A stretch of DNA of 64,000 nt, taken from the NCBI GenBank assembly GCA_030650395.1, contig JAUSDY010000102.1:31735-95734 (forward strand). Reading direction: 5' to 3'. This document shows, one piece after another, positions 44,722 to 52,877 of the stretch. The notes beneath the pieces were generated by a model. That model ran no database searches and had not been told where the DNA came from. It was given only the letters and a program-made list of their open reading frames with translations. Both the position numbers and the translations under genes were made by a program. The number at the start of each line of letters is the position of its first letter. The first letter of the stretch is position 1. Origin of the DNA: Acidobacteriota bacterium. Its GTDB lineage: Bacteria; Acidobacteriota; Vicinamibacteria; Vicinamibacterales; UBA2999.

Positions 44722-45762
44722 CTTGCTTATCCGGTTGTTTCAGCAAGCCACCATATGTAGTGTAAGGGCGTGCCGCGGCCTGGGTTTCCGAAGAATTTGC
44801 GCGAGTTCCAGCGTCAGTTTGCGAGCGAGGAGGCCTGTCAGGACTACCTGGCGGCGTGTCGCTGGCCGGATGGATTCAGATGTCCCCGCTGCGGGCACCC
44901 GCGGGCGTATCGCGTGACCACGCATCGCCGATGGCAATGTGCGGCCTGCCGGTACCAAGTCTCGTTGACGGCCGGTACGATCCTTCACCACACGAAGACG
45001 CCCCTGACGGTGTGGTTCTGGGCGGCCTATCTCATCGTGACTGACAAGCGTGGCATCTCGGCGCTCCTGCTTCAACGGCAATTGGGGCTGAGCCGCTACG
45101 AAACCGCGTGGATGCTCCTGCACAAGCTGCGGCGTGCGATGGTCAACGTGGCGCGGGAGTCCCTGCATGGCGACGTCGAGATCGACGACACGTGGGTCGG
45201 CGGACTCGAGCCGGGTCTGCGCGGGAGTCGCCAACTCAAAGGGCGCAAGGCCGCCCTGGTGCTGGTGGCGGTGGAAAAACGCGGCGCCACGTCGGGCCGG
45301 GTCCGCATGGCCGTCATCCCGGATGTCAAACAGACGACGATCCTCGCCTTCGTCAAGCAACACATCACACCCGGATCGTCGGTCTACACCGACGGGTTGA
45401 AAAGCTTCGACGGCATGCACGCCGCCGCGGTCCGACACGTGGCCCGGAGGCAACCAACCAAGACCGATCTGCACAAAGGCGCAGCCTCCGTGGTCCCGTT
45501 GGCCGATCGTGCGATCGGCAATCTCAAGCAGTGGCTCATCGGGACGTATCACGGCGTCAGCAAGGCACAACTGCAGATCTACCTGGACGAGTTCGTGTTT
45601 CGGCACAATCGTCGCCGACAACCCATGGCCGCCTTTCAGACGCTGCTCGGCCTGGGCACCGGCCGCGCCCCTACGCCCTATCGACAGATTCGCGGTGGGC
45701 GCGACGTCGTCATGAGATAACCACAACACATTGGGGTCTACTGAAACAACCGGATAAGCAAG
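44722..45762 (+). mobile_element. IS1595-family insertion sequence, intact
   Basis: 1041-bp element with perfect 22-bp terminal inverted repeats (44722-44743, starting CTTGCTTATCCGG, and 45741-45762). It is flanked by the 8-bp direct repeat AGAAGTCT at 44714-44721 and 45763-45770, the target-site duplication length known for IS1595. It carries one transposase gene. Exact TIRs and TSD suggest recent insertion. Confidence 0.92.
44770..45720 (+). CDS. IS1595-family transposase (ISXO2-like)
   Basis: 316-aa transposase from GTG 44770. N-terminal zinc ribbon CPRCGHPRAY with CAACRYQVS (about residues 38-62), then a DDE catalytic domain: first Asp in GDVEIDDTWVGG, second in SVYTDGLKSF, Glu in YLDEFVFRHNRR, with the ISXO2 motif GRKAALVLVAVEKRG between. 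All catalytic residues and both TIRs are intact, so the element should be active. Confidence 0.93.
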   Translation: MPRPGFPKNLREFQRQFASEEACQDYLAACRWPDGFRCPRCGHPRAYRVTTHRRWQCAACRYQVSLTAGTILHHTKTPLTVWFWAAYLIVTDKRGISALLLQRQLGLSRYETAWMLLHKLRRAMVNVARESLHGDVEIDDTWVGGLEPGLRGSRQLKGRKAALVLVAVEKRGATSGRVRMAVIPDVKQTTILAFVKQHITPGSSVYTDGLKSFDGMHAAAVRHVARRQPTKTDLHKGAASVVPLADRAIGNLKQWLIGTYHGVSKAQLQIYLDEFVFRHNRRRQPMAAFQTLLGLGTGRAPTPYRQIRGGRDVVMR

Positions 45763-45861
45763 AGAAGTCTAGAAACGCAATGGAATCGCGCGTAGCGGAT
45801 TCATTGGCGATTTCGTACGCAAGCCCGTTTTTATCCACACCCAAGTTGTCCACAAGCCAGC

Positions 45862-46137
45862 TCATTCTTCGAAGGTCTTGATGAACAACCTTCCGAATTC
45901 ATCATTGCCAGGAAAGATTCCGTCCTTTGCAAGAATCAGATAGCGAAGCGTTAAGTCGCCGGCAATCTGTGTAGAGGTTGTAATCTGACCCAGTTCCTCA
46001 TGACGGCCAGCATGAACCGTGGCGCGGGACTTACCTTGGATGAATCTGTGAGGGAGTAAATGACTTCCTGGTCCAACAGGCGCTTCATCGAGGACGCTGT
46101 CTGCCAGCTTCCAACTTAGGTCCGCTACCAGAGCCAC
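45862..46137 (-). CDS. Hypothetical protein, possibly 5'-truncated
   Basis: 91-codon ORF (ending DEFGRLFIKTFEE). Base composition is near 50% GC, unlike its neighbours, suggesting acquired DNA. The stop overlaps an ATG by ATGA (45865), and a second short frame (MSWLVDNLGVDKNGLAYEIA) runs to the IS1595 insertion, so a coupled gene pair may have existed. The 5' end abuts the IS3 remnant. No family recognised. Confidence 0.35.
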   Translation of the reverse strand: MALVADLSWKLADSVLDEAPVGPGSHLLPHRFIQGKSRATVHAGRHEELGQITTSTQIAGDLTLRYLILAKDGIFPGNDEFGRLFIKTFEE

Positions 46138-46335
46138 CGCGATCCGTTGACAGGGGTGCGGCAGCGGATGCGCGAACTGGCGCAGACGCGCGTGCTATTT
46201 GGCTACCGCCGGCTGCTCGTACTGATGCGCCGCGAAGGCTGGGAGCTGGGCAAGAAGCGGTTCTATAGGCTGTACACCGAGGAAGGACTGGCGCTGCGGC
46301 GTAAGCGTCCCTGGCGTCACGCGAGGGCCGTCCAC
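46121..46335 (+). pseudogene. Fragment of IS3-family transposase OrfB
   Basis: In the plus frame VRYQSHRDPLTGVRQRMREL, then RVLFGYRRLLVLMRREGWEL and KKRFYRLYTEEGLALRRKRP match the HTH_21 segment at the start of IS3-type OrfB. The DDE core is absent and no IS ends are visible; the fragment is cut on the left by a stop and on the right by the 13-nt repeat array. Confidence 0.8.
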
Positions 46336-46346
46336 CGGTTTCCGGC

Positions 46347-46463
46347 ACGAGGAACCTCCGTGCGGAACCCTCGTGCGGAACCCTCGTGCGGAACCCTCGT
46401 GCGGAACCCTCGTGCGGAACCCTCGTGCGGAACCCTCGTGCGGAACCCTCGTGCGGAACCTAC
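46347..46463 (-). repeat. 13-nt tandem repeat array, eight near-identical units (minus orientation)
   Basis: One degenerate unit then eight units of GTGCGGAACCCTC starting at 46360, 46373, 46386, 46399, 46412, 46425, 46438 and 46451. Complement is GAGGGTTCCGCAC, the same family as 44570-44634. Units are contiguous with no spacers, so it is not CRISPR. It ends exactly at the stop codon of the adjacent glycosyltransferase. Confidence 0.93.
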
Positions 46464-47575
46464 TACCTCTCCGCTACTTCCATATAGATCTTGTGTATCT
46501 TCGCCACGCTCTGCGCCCACGAGAACTGGCGCGCGCGGGCAAGGCCGCGGCTGATCAGGTCGGCGCGAACATCTTCGTCGTTCACCGCGCGCTGGATGCC
46601 GTCGGCAATCGCGTCGGTATTGTGCGGATCGACGAGCAGCGCCGCGCCGCCGGCGACTTCGGGCAGCGACGACACGTTCGAGGTCACGACCGGCGTGCCG
46701 CAGGCCATCGCCTCGAGCGGCGGCAGGCCGAAGCCCTCATACAGTGACGGAAACACGAACGCGCGCGCCAGCCGATAGAACGCCGCCAGCGTCTCCTGCG
46801 GCTGAAAGCCGAGGAAGCGCACCTGCTTGTCGAGCTTGTGGCGATGCACCGCCTGGCGCAGCGCCGGGTAGCGCGACAGCTCGTCGCCGATGATCACCAG
46901 TTTGAGGTTGTCGGGACCGGCGCCGCGGGCGCGGCCGAACGCGTCGATCAGCCGCTCGACGTTCTTGTGCGGCTTGATGTTTCCTACATACAGGATGAAG
47001 GGATGATCGAGCTGGTAGCGCTGGCGCACCAGGTCCATCCGCGTGGTGTCGGCGGGGGCGAGAAACCGTTCGTCGATCGCGTTATGGATCACCACCACTT
47101 TCTCGGGCTTGACGTCGAAGAACCGCAGGATGTCGCGCTTGGACGCTTCCGACACGGTGAGGATGCGATCGGCCTTGCGCGTCGCGCTCCACATCGACGC
47201 CTTCGCATACACGTAAGCCAGCTTGCTCGGCAGGTACTGCGGGAACATCAGGTGAATGCAGTCGTGGATCGTTACGACCGAGCGGCAGCCAATCGCGGGC
47301 GGCAGGACGTAATGCGGCTCGTGCACGAGCTTGACGCCTTCACGCGCCAGCGCGAGCGGGATCCGGATCTGTTCCGCGATGGAGTAGGTCGGCGCCGGCT
47401 CCGGCACCATCCGGAAATTCCGGCCCAGCACCTCTCCCGACTCGACATCGTCCGGGCGGCACAGCACGACGTACTCGGTCGCCTGATCGAGCCGCGACAG
47501 CTCGATCAAAATGTTGCGGATGTAGGTGCCGATGCCGAAGTCGCGCAGCTTGCGCGCGTCGATCGCGATTCGCAT
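46463..47575 (-). CDS. Glycosyltransferase family 4
   Basis: 370-aa retaining GT-B enzyme beginning MRIAIDARKLRDFGIGTYIRNI. C-terminal domain motifs are YVGNIKPHKNVERLIDAF and SLYEGFGLPPLEAMACGTPVVTSN (EX7E). A mannosyl- or rhamnosyltransferase role is plausible. It is the last gene of a minus-strand run of glycosyltransferases (50480 to 46463), 20 nt after the GT2 gene; the 13-nt repeat array abuts its stop. Confidence 0.92.
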   Translation of the reverse strand: MRIAIDARKLRDFGIGTYIRNILIELSRLDQATEYVVLCRPDDVESGEVLGRNFRMVPEPAPTYSIAEQIRIPLALAREGVKLVHEPHYVLPPAIGCRSVVTIHDCIHLMFPQYLPSKLAYVYAKASMWSATRKADRILTVSEASKRDILRFFDVKPEKVVVIHNAIDERFLAPADTTRMDLVRQRYQLDHPFILYVGNIKPHKNVERLIDAFGRARGAGPDNLKLVIIGDELSRYPALRQAVHRHKLDKQVRFLGFQPQETLAAFYRLARAFVFPSLYEGFGLPPLEAMACGTPVVTSNVSSLPEVAGGAALLVDPHNTDAIADGIQRAVNDEDVRADLISRGLARARQFSWAQSVAKIHKIYMEVAER

Positions 47576-47595
47576 TCTTAGTGGAGCGTATCAGT

Positions 47596-48426
47596 TCAGT
47601 CGGCGTACGGCTTACGGGTGAGTTTCAGATAAAGGCGGAACAGCCCGGCCCACCGTGGCAGATGCTTGTCGTAGTATGCCACCTGGCTCTTGCGTCGCTT
47701 CAGATCGGTCACGGGGTTGCGCGCCGCCGAGCGGCCGCGGTGATGCAGCACTTCCGCGTTGGCGACATAGAGAATGGTGCGCCCCCGCTGCCGCATCTGC
47801 ATGCAGAGATCGACGTCCTCGGTGTACATGAAGAAGCGCTCGTCGAGCAGGCCGACCGCTTCGAGATCGGGCCGGCGGATCACCATGCACGCGCCGCTCA
47901 CCCATGCGACTTCGCGCGCCTGCCGGCTCAGTTTGTCGATCTGCCGCACGTAGCGCCGGATCTTCCGCTGATACAGGTTCGACAGCAGTTTCTGCTTGAG
48001 GTCGTTCCAGGGCCCGAGCGGTGGACCCCACGAGAGCTCCGGGAAGCCGCGCTCGTTCAACATGCGTGCGCCGCCGATCGCCGCGTCAGGCTGCGCTGCC
48101 AGGCCGCGCACCAGCGTTTGAATGGCGCCCGGTGGCGACACCGTGTCGGGGTTCAGCAGCAACACGTAATCGCTCTTGGTGGCGCGAATGCCGATGTTGT
48201 TCGCGCGCGAGAACCCGAGGTTGCCTCCCGCGTCGATCACCTGCACACCCGGCCAACCCTGTCGCACGAAGTCGGCCGTGCCGTCGAACGACGCGTTGTC
48301 GACCACGGTGATGGTCGTCGGGAAGGGTTCGGTGTGCCCGACGAGCGACTCGAGGCACAGCCCGATCTCATCCTTCGAGTTGTAGGTGACGATGATGATG
48401 GCGACGGAGGGACGGTTATCGAACAC
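47596..48426 (-). CDS. Glycosyltransferase family 2
   Basis: 276-aa GT-A enzyme. GTG 48426 is chosen because GAGGAGG lies 7 nt upstream and it gives a start just before SVAIIIVTYNSKDEIG; it overlaps the upstream stop by 11 nt. Motifs: nucleotide-binding VVDNASFDGT, DXD-like LLLNPDT, and the acceptor/base ED in FMYTEDVDLCMQMRQRG, as in rhamnosyltransferase-type GT2 enzymes. Cytoplasmic or membrane-associated, acting on lipid-linked sugar chains. Confidence 0.9.
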   Translation of the reverse strand: MFDNRPSVAIIIVTYNSKDEIGLCLESLVGHTEPFPTTITVVDNASFDGTADFVRQGWPGVQVIDAGGNLGFSRANNIGIRATKSDYVLLLNPDTVSPPGAIQTLVRGLAAQPDAAIGGARMLNERGFPELSWGPPLGPWNDLKQKLLSNLYQRKIRRYVRQIDKLSRQAREVAWVSGACMVIRRPDLEAVGLLDERFFMYTEDVDLCMQMRQRGRTILYVANAEVLHHRGRSAARNPVTDLKRRKSQVAYYDKHLPRWAGLFRLYLKLTRKPYAD

Positions 48427-49552
48427 CGGCGCCCTCCTCGATGGCATGCAGGGTCGCCGCCGCGGCCGCCGGCCAGCTGTATCGCGCCAGTACGCCGGGC
48501 GCATGTTGCAGAATCGCGTCGCGCGCCGCGGTGTTGCTAAGGCAATCGCTCAGCGCGTCGACGAGCCGATCGGCCATGTTCGCCGCCGGAACATATCGCG
48601 CCGCCGGCCCGTTGGTCTCGCGCGCAATCGGCGTGTCGAGCAACACCGGGGGAATGCCGGACGCCAGCGCTTCGAGCGGTGTCAACCCGAAGCCTTCGTA
48701 CTCGGATAGAAACGCGAAGACCGACGCCCGCGCGTACAGATCGCGCAGCGTCGCTTCGTCCACGTACGACCGGATGCTGATGCGATCGGCATGGCGGGCC
48801 TGGCGTCGGCGCGCCTCGAGATCGAGATGCGGGACAGTGCGGTTTTCGCCCACGATCTCGAGCCGGGCCGACGGGACGCGATCGACGACCCGGTCGAAGC
48901 TGGCGATCAATTGGTCGACCCGGCGTCGTGCAAACACAGAGCCCACGTATAGCACGATTGGTTCTCGTGCCGGGGGTTCTGGCGAGGGTTCCTCACGAGG
49001 GTTCCTGACGAGGGTTCCTGACGAGGGTTCCGACGATGGTTCTGTGCGGCGGATGCCAAGAGGAATCACGCGGATGCTCGCTTCGGGCAGGCCGATGTGT
49101 TTCACGATCTCCGACTTCGAGAACATCGAATCGGTGATGACCACGCGGGCGCGCCGCGCTGATGCGGCGGTCAGCAGGCGCCGCCGCGTCCCTTCGCGGT
49201 AGGAGAACCACTCCGGCTTCGCAAAGAACGAGACGTCGTGCACGGTCAGCACCGTGGGCGCCGGCGCGGTCAGTGGGGCCGTGTAGCCCGGCGCAAACAA
49301 CACATCGGGACGGTCCCGCGACAGCTCGCGAGGCAGCGTCCACTGTTCCCAGGCGCTCCCGCCGCTTCCGGCGAGCACGCGAACGGAATCTGACCACGGC
49401 GCGCCGATCTGCGGACGCTCGTGCGCGTACAGGGTCCAGGCGTGACGCTTGGCATCCGGATGGTTCGACCACTCGGTAAACAGCTCGGTCAGATAGCGGC
49501 CCACACCTGTTGGCCGCCCGCACAACTCGCGCGCGTCAACCCCGATTCGCAT
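48416..49552 (-). CDS. Glycosyltransferase family 4 with repeat-encoded insert
   Basis: 378 aa from ATG 49552 (MRIGVDARELCGRPTGVGRY), overlapping the upstream gene by 17 nt. N-terminal domain contains VLTVHDVSFFAKPEWFSYRE; C-terminal domain contains LYVGSVFARRRVDQLIASF and SEYEGFGLTPLEALASGIPPV. Between the two domains, after IPLGIRR, an extra Pro/Ser/Glu-rich stretch (TEPSSEPSSGTLVRNPREEP) is encoded by the 13-nt repeat (48972-49048). The frame is preserved and the insert lies at the interdomain linker, so function is likely kept. Confidence 0.88.
   Translation of the reverse strand: MRIGVDARELCGRPTGVGRYLTELFTEWSNHPDAKRHAWTLYAHERPQIGAPWSDSVRVLAGSGGSAWEQWTLPRELSRDRPDVLFAPGYTAPLTAPAPTVLTVHDVSFFAKPEWFSYREGTRRRLLTAASARRARVVITDSMFSKSEIVKHIGLPEASIRVIPLGIRRTEPSSEPSSGTLVRNPREEPSPEPPAREPIVLYVGSVFARRRVDQLIASFDRVVDRVPSARLEIVGENRTVPHLDLEARRRQARHADRISIRSYVDEATLRDLYARASVFAFLSEYEGFGLTPLEALASGIPPVLLDTPIARETNGPAARYVPAANMADRLVDALSDCLSNTAARDAILQHAPGVLARYSWPAAAAATLHAIEEGAGVR
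48972..49048 (+). repeat. 13-nt repeats inside a glycosyltransferase gene
   Basis: Units starting at 48972, 48985, 48998, 49011, 49024 (12 nt) and 49036, consensus GAGGGTTCCTGAC. Because 13 is not a multiple of 3, successive copies are read in different frames, giving a non-repetitive peptide. One unit is shortened to 12 nt. Confidence 0.85.
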
Positions 49553-50480
49553 GGACCTGTATCGCCGCGCCGTAAGCCGCCCGCGCCGCCCGCGCACACG
49601 CCGGCCAGTTGTAGCGAGCCGCCTGCTCGAGGCCGAGGCGCGCTGCGCGTTCGGCTGGTTGATCGTCCAGCCGCGCCGTCATCCGGGCGGCCAGGCCCTC
49701 AACATCGTCAGGATCGACCGGAGCGGCCGCAGCGCCCGCCACTTCGGGTAGCGAGCCGCGCGACGAGACGACGACTGGAATTCCGCACGCCATGGCCTCG
49801 AGCACGGGCAGCCCAAAACCTTCTTCGTACGATGGCAACACCAGCATCCGCGCATCCGCATAGCTGGCAGACAGCGTGCCGACGAACAGGATGCGCTGAC
49901 CACGCGATCCAGCCCGGCGCCTGATTACATCGCTCGCCCACGACGGCGCGCCGGGCGCACAAATGTGAACGCGATCGGTCGCGAGCCCGAGTTCGCGCGT
50001 CACTTCGCCGGCCGCGTAATGCGATGACACGATCACCGCATCGGCCCGCGTCGCGTGCGGGCGCGCCAATCGCGGATAGTCGCGCCGGACCTCCGCGGTC
50101 ATCTGCTCGGGATGTTTCAGGAAATCCAGATCGTGAATCGTGACGACCTGGGCCGCGCGTCGCGCCGGGATCAGCATGGGGCTTTGACTGTGGACCACGT
50201 CGCAATCGCCCGCGAGCCACTCGACCGGCGGCCATTCCAGCCGGTTCCACGACCACAGCAGTGCCCGAACTGGAACGTAGCGGTCGACGATGCGTGCGGC
50301 TGGCATCTCAAATGCAGGAGTCGGAGCCGGCCGGTCTTTCCATGAGCTGGAGAACAGCACGATTTCGTCCGCCGAGGGCGGCGTCGTGGGCGCGCAAAGG
50401 GCGCGGGCCAACTCGTGGACGAACTCGCCGACACCCGTCCGTTCGCGTAACGCCGGGCGGTAATCGACGAGGATCCGCAC
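49536..50480 (-). CDS. Glycosyltransferase family 4 with apparent internal deletion
   Basis: 314 aa, short for GT4 (usually 360-400). N-terminal domain MRILVDYRPALRERTGVGEF to HICAPGAPSWASDVI looks complete. The C-terminal domain begins QRILFVGTLSASYADARMLV and jumps directly to LPSYEEGFGLPVLEAMACG. The usual 60-70 residues between VGTL and the late helix (donor-domain strands and the helical RKN..L segment) are missing. The frame is open, so a truncated and possibly inactive protein is made. It heads the minus-strand glycosyltransferase run. Confidence 0.82.
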   Translation of the reverse strand: MRILVDYRPALRERTGVGEFVHELARALCAPTTPPSADEIVLFSSSWKDRPAPTPAFEMPAARIVDRYVPVRALLWSWNRLEWPPVEWLAGDCDVVHSQSPMLIPARRAAQVVTIHDLDFLKHPEQMTAEVRRDYPRLARPHATRADAVIVSSHYAAGEVTRELGLATDRVHICAPGAPSWASDVIRRRAGSRGQRILFVGTLSASYADARMLVLPSYEEGFGLPVLEAMACGIPVVVSSRGSLPEVAGAAAAPVDPDDVEGLAARMTARLDDQPAERAARLGLEQAARYNWPACARAARAAYGAAIQVHANRG

Positions 50481-50527
50481 GCGGAAAGAGTACCACAGAT
50501 ACCGGCAAGTCCTTGTGGTTCAGTATG

Positions 50528-50556
50528 TTGACAGCACTATACACGGATGATACGCT
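50528..50556 (+). promoter_or_regulatory. Promoter of ugd
   Basis: Perfect TTGACA (50528-50533), 17-nt spacer, TACGCT (50551-50556); SD GGGGG lies 5 nt before the ATG at 50576. It probably drives ugd-galE-exporter-yicC, whose genes overlap or abut. Confidence 0.6.
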
Positions 50557-50575
50557 GTCGTCTTTTGGGGGTTGA

Positions 50576-51871
50576 ATGAAGATCGCGGTGGTGGGGACCG
50601 GGTATGTCGGCTTGGTGTTGGGCGCCTGTCTGGCCGAGTCGGGCAACGATGTCACGTGCGTGGATAAAGATGCCGCCAAGGTTCGCATGTTGAGGCGCGG
50701 CAAGGTCCCCATATACGAGCCGGGACTGGAAGAGCTGGTGAAGCGCAACAAGTCGGAAGGCCGCTTGATCTTTACGACCGAGCTGCCGAAGGCCGTTCGC
50801 ACTGCCGAGGTCGTGTTCATTGCGGTCGGCACGCCTCAGGGTGAAGACGGCTCGGCCGATCTTCGTCACGTCATGGGCGTTGCCGGCGAAATCGCCCGTG
50901 CCATGAACGGCTACAAGGTCATCGTCAACAAGAGCACGGTGCCGGTCGGCACCTCCGAAAAGGTGCGCGAGGTGGTGCGCCGCGAAACCACGCACCCGTT
51001 CAGCGTGGTGAGCAATCCGGAATTCCTGAAGCAGGGCGCGGCGGTCGACGACTTCATGAAGCCCGATCGCGTCGTGATCGGCGCCGAGGATCCGCGCGCG
51101 GCCGAGCTGATGGTCAAGCTGCACAAGCCGTTCACCCGCACCGGCGCGCCGATCATGGTGATGGATTGCGCCAGCGCCGAGCTGTCGAAGTACGCATCCA
51201 ATGCTTTCCTGGCGACGAAGATCTCGTTCATGAACGAGATCGCCAACGTGTGCGATCTGTTCGGCGCCGACGTCGATCGGGTGCGCCAGGCGGTCGGCGC
51301 CGATCGCCGCATCGGCACCTCGTTCCTGTTTCCCGGCGTCGGCTACGGCGGCAGCTGCTTTCCGAAGGATGTCAAGGCGGTCACCAAGTTCTCGGCCGAC
51401 AGGAAATACGACTTCAAGATCCTCAAGGCCGTCGATGCGGTCAACGAGAGCCAGAAGCGGCTGCTCGTCAAGAAGATCGAGGCGCACTTCGGATCGGTGA
51501 AGGGCAAGACGATCGCGGTCTGGGGCCTGGCGTTCAAGCCCAAGACCGACGACATGCGCGAAGCGCCGTCGGTGCCGATCATCGAAGCGCTGCTCGCCAA
51601 GGGCGCGAAGATCCAGGCCTACGACCCGGAGGCGATGAAGATCGCCAAGGGGATCTTCGGCACCAAGATCACCTACACGTCGAAGAATTACGATGCGCTC
51701 AAGGGCGCCGATGCGCTCGCGGTGATCACGGAGTGGCAGGAGTTCCGCGAGCCGGACTTCGCGCGCATGAAGAAGCTGATGCGCTCACCGGTCGTCTTCG
51801 ACGGCCGCAACATCTACCAGCGCGAATCCATGGCGGCGCAGGGCTTCACGTATTTCTCGATCGGACGCTGA
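50576..51871 (+). CDS. ugd: UDP-glucose 6-dehydrogenase
   Basis: 431-aa NAD-dependent enzyme oxidising UDP-glucose to UDP-glucuronate. NAD motif GTGYVGLVLGACLAESG at the N-terminus, VNKSTVPVGTSEKV, and catalytic Cys in GYGGSCFPKD (about residue 261). C-terminal UDP-binding domain starts at KTIAVWGLAFKPKTDDMREAPS. It supplies UDP-glucuronate to the UDP-xylose synthase at 40144 and heads a plus-strand operon with galE one base downstream. Confidence 0.95.
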   Translation: MKIAVVGTGYVGLVLGACLAESGNDVTCVDKDAAKVRMLRRGKVPIYEPGLEELVKRNKSEGRLIFTTELPKAVRTAEVVFIAVGTPQGEDGSADLRHVMGVAGEIARAMNGYKVIVNKSTVPVGTSEKVREVVRRETTHPFSVVSNPEFLKQGAAVDDFMKPDRVVIGAEDPRAAELMVKLHKPFTRTGAPIMVMDCASAELSKYASNAFLATKISFMNEIANVCDLFGADVDRVRQAVGADRRIGTSFLFPGVGYGGSCFPKDVKAVTKFSADRKYDFKILKAVDAVNESQKRLLVKKIEAHFGSVKGKTIAVWGLAFKPKTDDMREAPSVPIIEALLAKGAKIQAYDPEAMKIAKGIFGTKITYTSKNYDALKGADALAVITEWQEFREPDFARMKKLMRSPVVFDGRNIYQRESMAAQGFTYFSIGR

Positions 51872-51872
51872 C

Positions 51873-52877
51873 GTGGCGCGGGTGGTCGTCACCGGCGGCG
51901 CGGGCTACATCGGCAGCCACGCGGTGCGCGCGCTGGTCGATGCCGGCCACGCCGTCGCGATCATCGACGACCTCTCGGCGGGCCACGAAGAATCGGTGCC
52001 TCGCGGCGTGCCGCTGACGCGCGCCGCCATTCACGACGTCGAGACCGTGCGCCGCGTGCTCGCCGAGCATCGGGCCGATGCCGTGATGCATTTCGCGGCG
52101 TGGCTGGATGTCGGCGAATCGGTGCGCAAGCCGAACGAGTATTACCAGAACAATGTCGTCGGCACGCTCGCGGTGCTCGCGGCGATGCGCGACGCCGGCG
52201 TGCGGCGGTTCGTGTTCTCCTCCACCTGTGCCGTCTACGGCGAACCCGCCTCGGTCCCCATCGTCGAGACGATGCCGACGCAGCCGATCAATCCGTACGG
52301 CGAAACCAAGCTCGCGATCGAGCGTGCGCTGCCGCACCTCGAGGCCGCCCACGGGCTCAAGTGGATCGCGCTGCGTTACTTCAACGCGGCGGGGGCACAT
52401 CCGGATGGCACGATCGGCGAAGACCACGAACACGAGATTCACCTGATCCCGCTCGCGATTCGCGCCGCGAGCGGCGGGCCGGGGCTCCGCCTCTTCGGCC
52501 AGGATTATCCAACCCCGGACGGCACCTGCCTGCGCGACTACATTCACGTCTGCGACCTGGCCGACGCCCACCTGGGCGCGCTGGCCGCGCTCGAACGCGG
52601 GGCGCCGTCGGCGGCATATAACGTCGGCACGGGCACGCCGCATTCCGTAAGATCAGTCATCGAAACGGTCGCCAAGGTGGTGGGGCGGCCGGTGGCGTGG
52701 GAGCCGGCGCCGCGGCGTCCGGGAGACCCCGCCGTGCTTTATGCTGCCAGCGCCCGCGCCCGCGCCGAGCTGGGCTGGTCGCCGCGCTATCCTGATCTGG
52801 AGGTCATCGTCCGACACGCATGGCAGTGGCATTCGACCCATCCGAGGGGGTATAGGGTGTCAGGCCCCGATTCCTGA
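51873..52877 (+). CDS. galE: UDP-glucose 4-epimerase
   Basis: 334-aa SDR enzyme interconverting UDP-glucose and UDP-galactose. GTG start one base after the ugd stop. NAD motif VTGGAGYIGSHAVRAL, HFAAWLDVGES, catalytic Ser in SSTCAVYGEP and YGETK (YxxxK). The C-terminus is extended by PRGYRVSGPDS, encoded by DNA containing GGGTGTCAGGCCCC, possibly repeat-derived. Its stop overlaps the exporter ATG (TGATG). Confidence 0.94.
   Translation: MARVVVTGGAGYIGSHAVRALVDAGHAVAIIDDLSAGHEESVPRGVPLTRAAIHDVETVRRVLAEHRADAVMHFAAWLDVGESVRKPNEYYQNNVVGTLAVLAAMRDAGVRRFVFSSTCAVYGEPASVPIVETMPTQPINPYGETKLAIERALPHLEAAHGLKWIALRYFNAAGAHPDGTIGEDHEHEIHLIPLAIRAASGGPGLRLFGQDYPTPDGTCLRDYIHVCDLADAHLGALAALERGAPSAAYNVGTGTPHSVRSVIETVAKVVGRPVAWEPAPRRPGDPAVLYAASARARAELGWSPRYPDLEVIVRHAWQWHSTHPRGYRVSGPDS

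Noticed and set aside
46347..46463. Possible CRISPR array
   Set aside because: Units are 13 nt and contiguous with no unique spacers, and no cas genes are present.
44570..46463. Composite transposon
   Set aside because: Only one intact IS is present, the other is an internal IS3 fragment, and the bracketing 13-nt repeats do not resemble IS ends.
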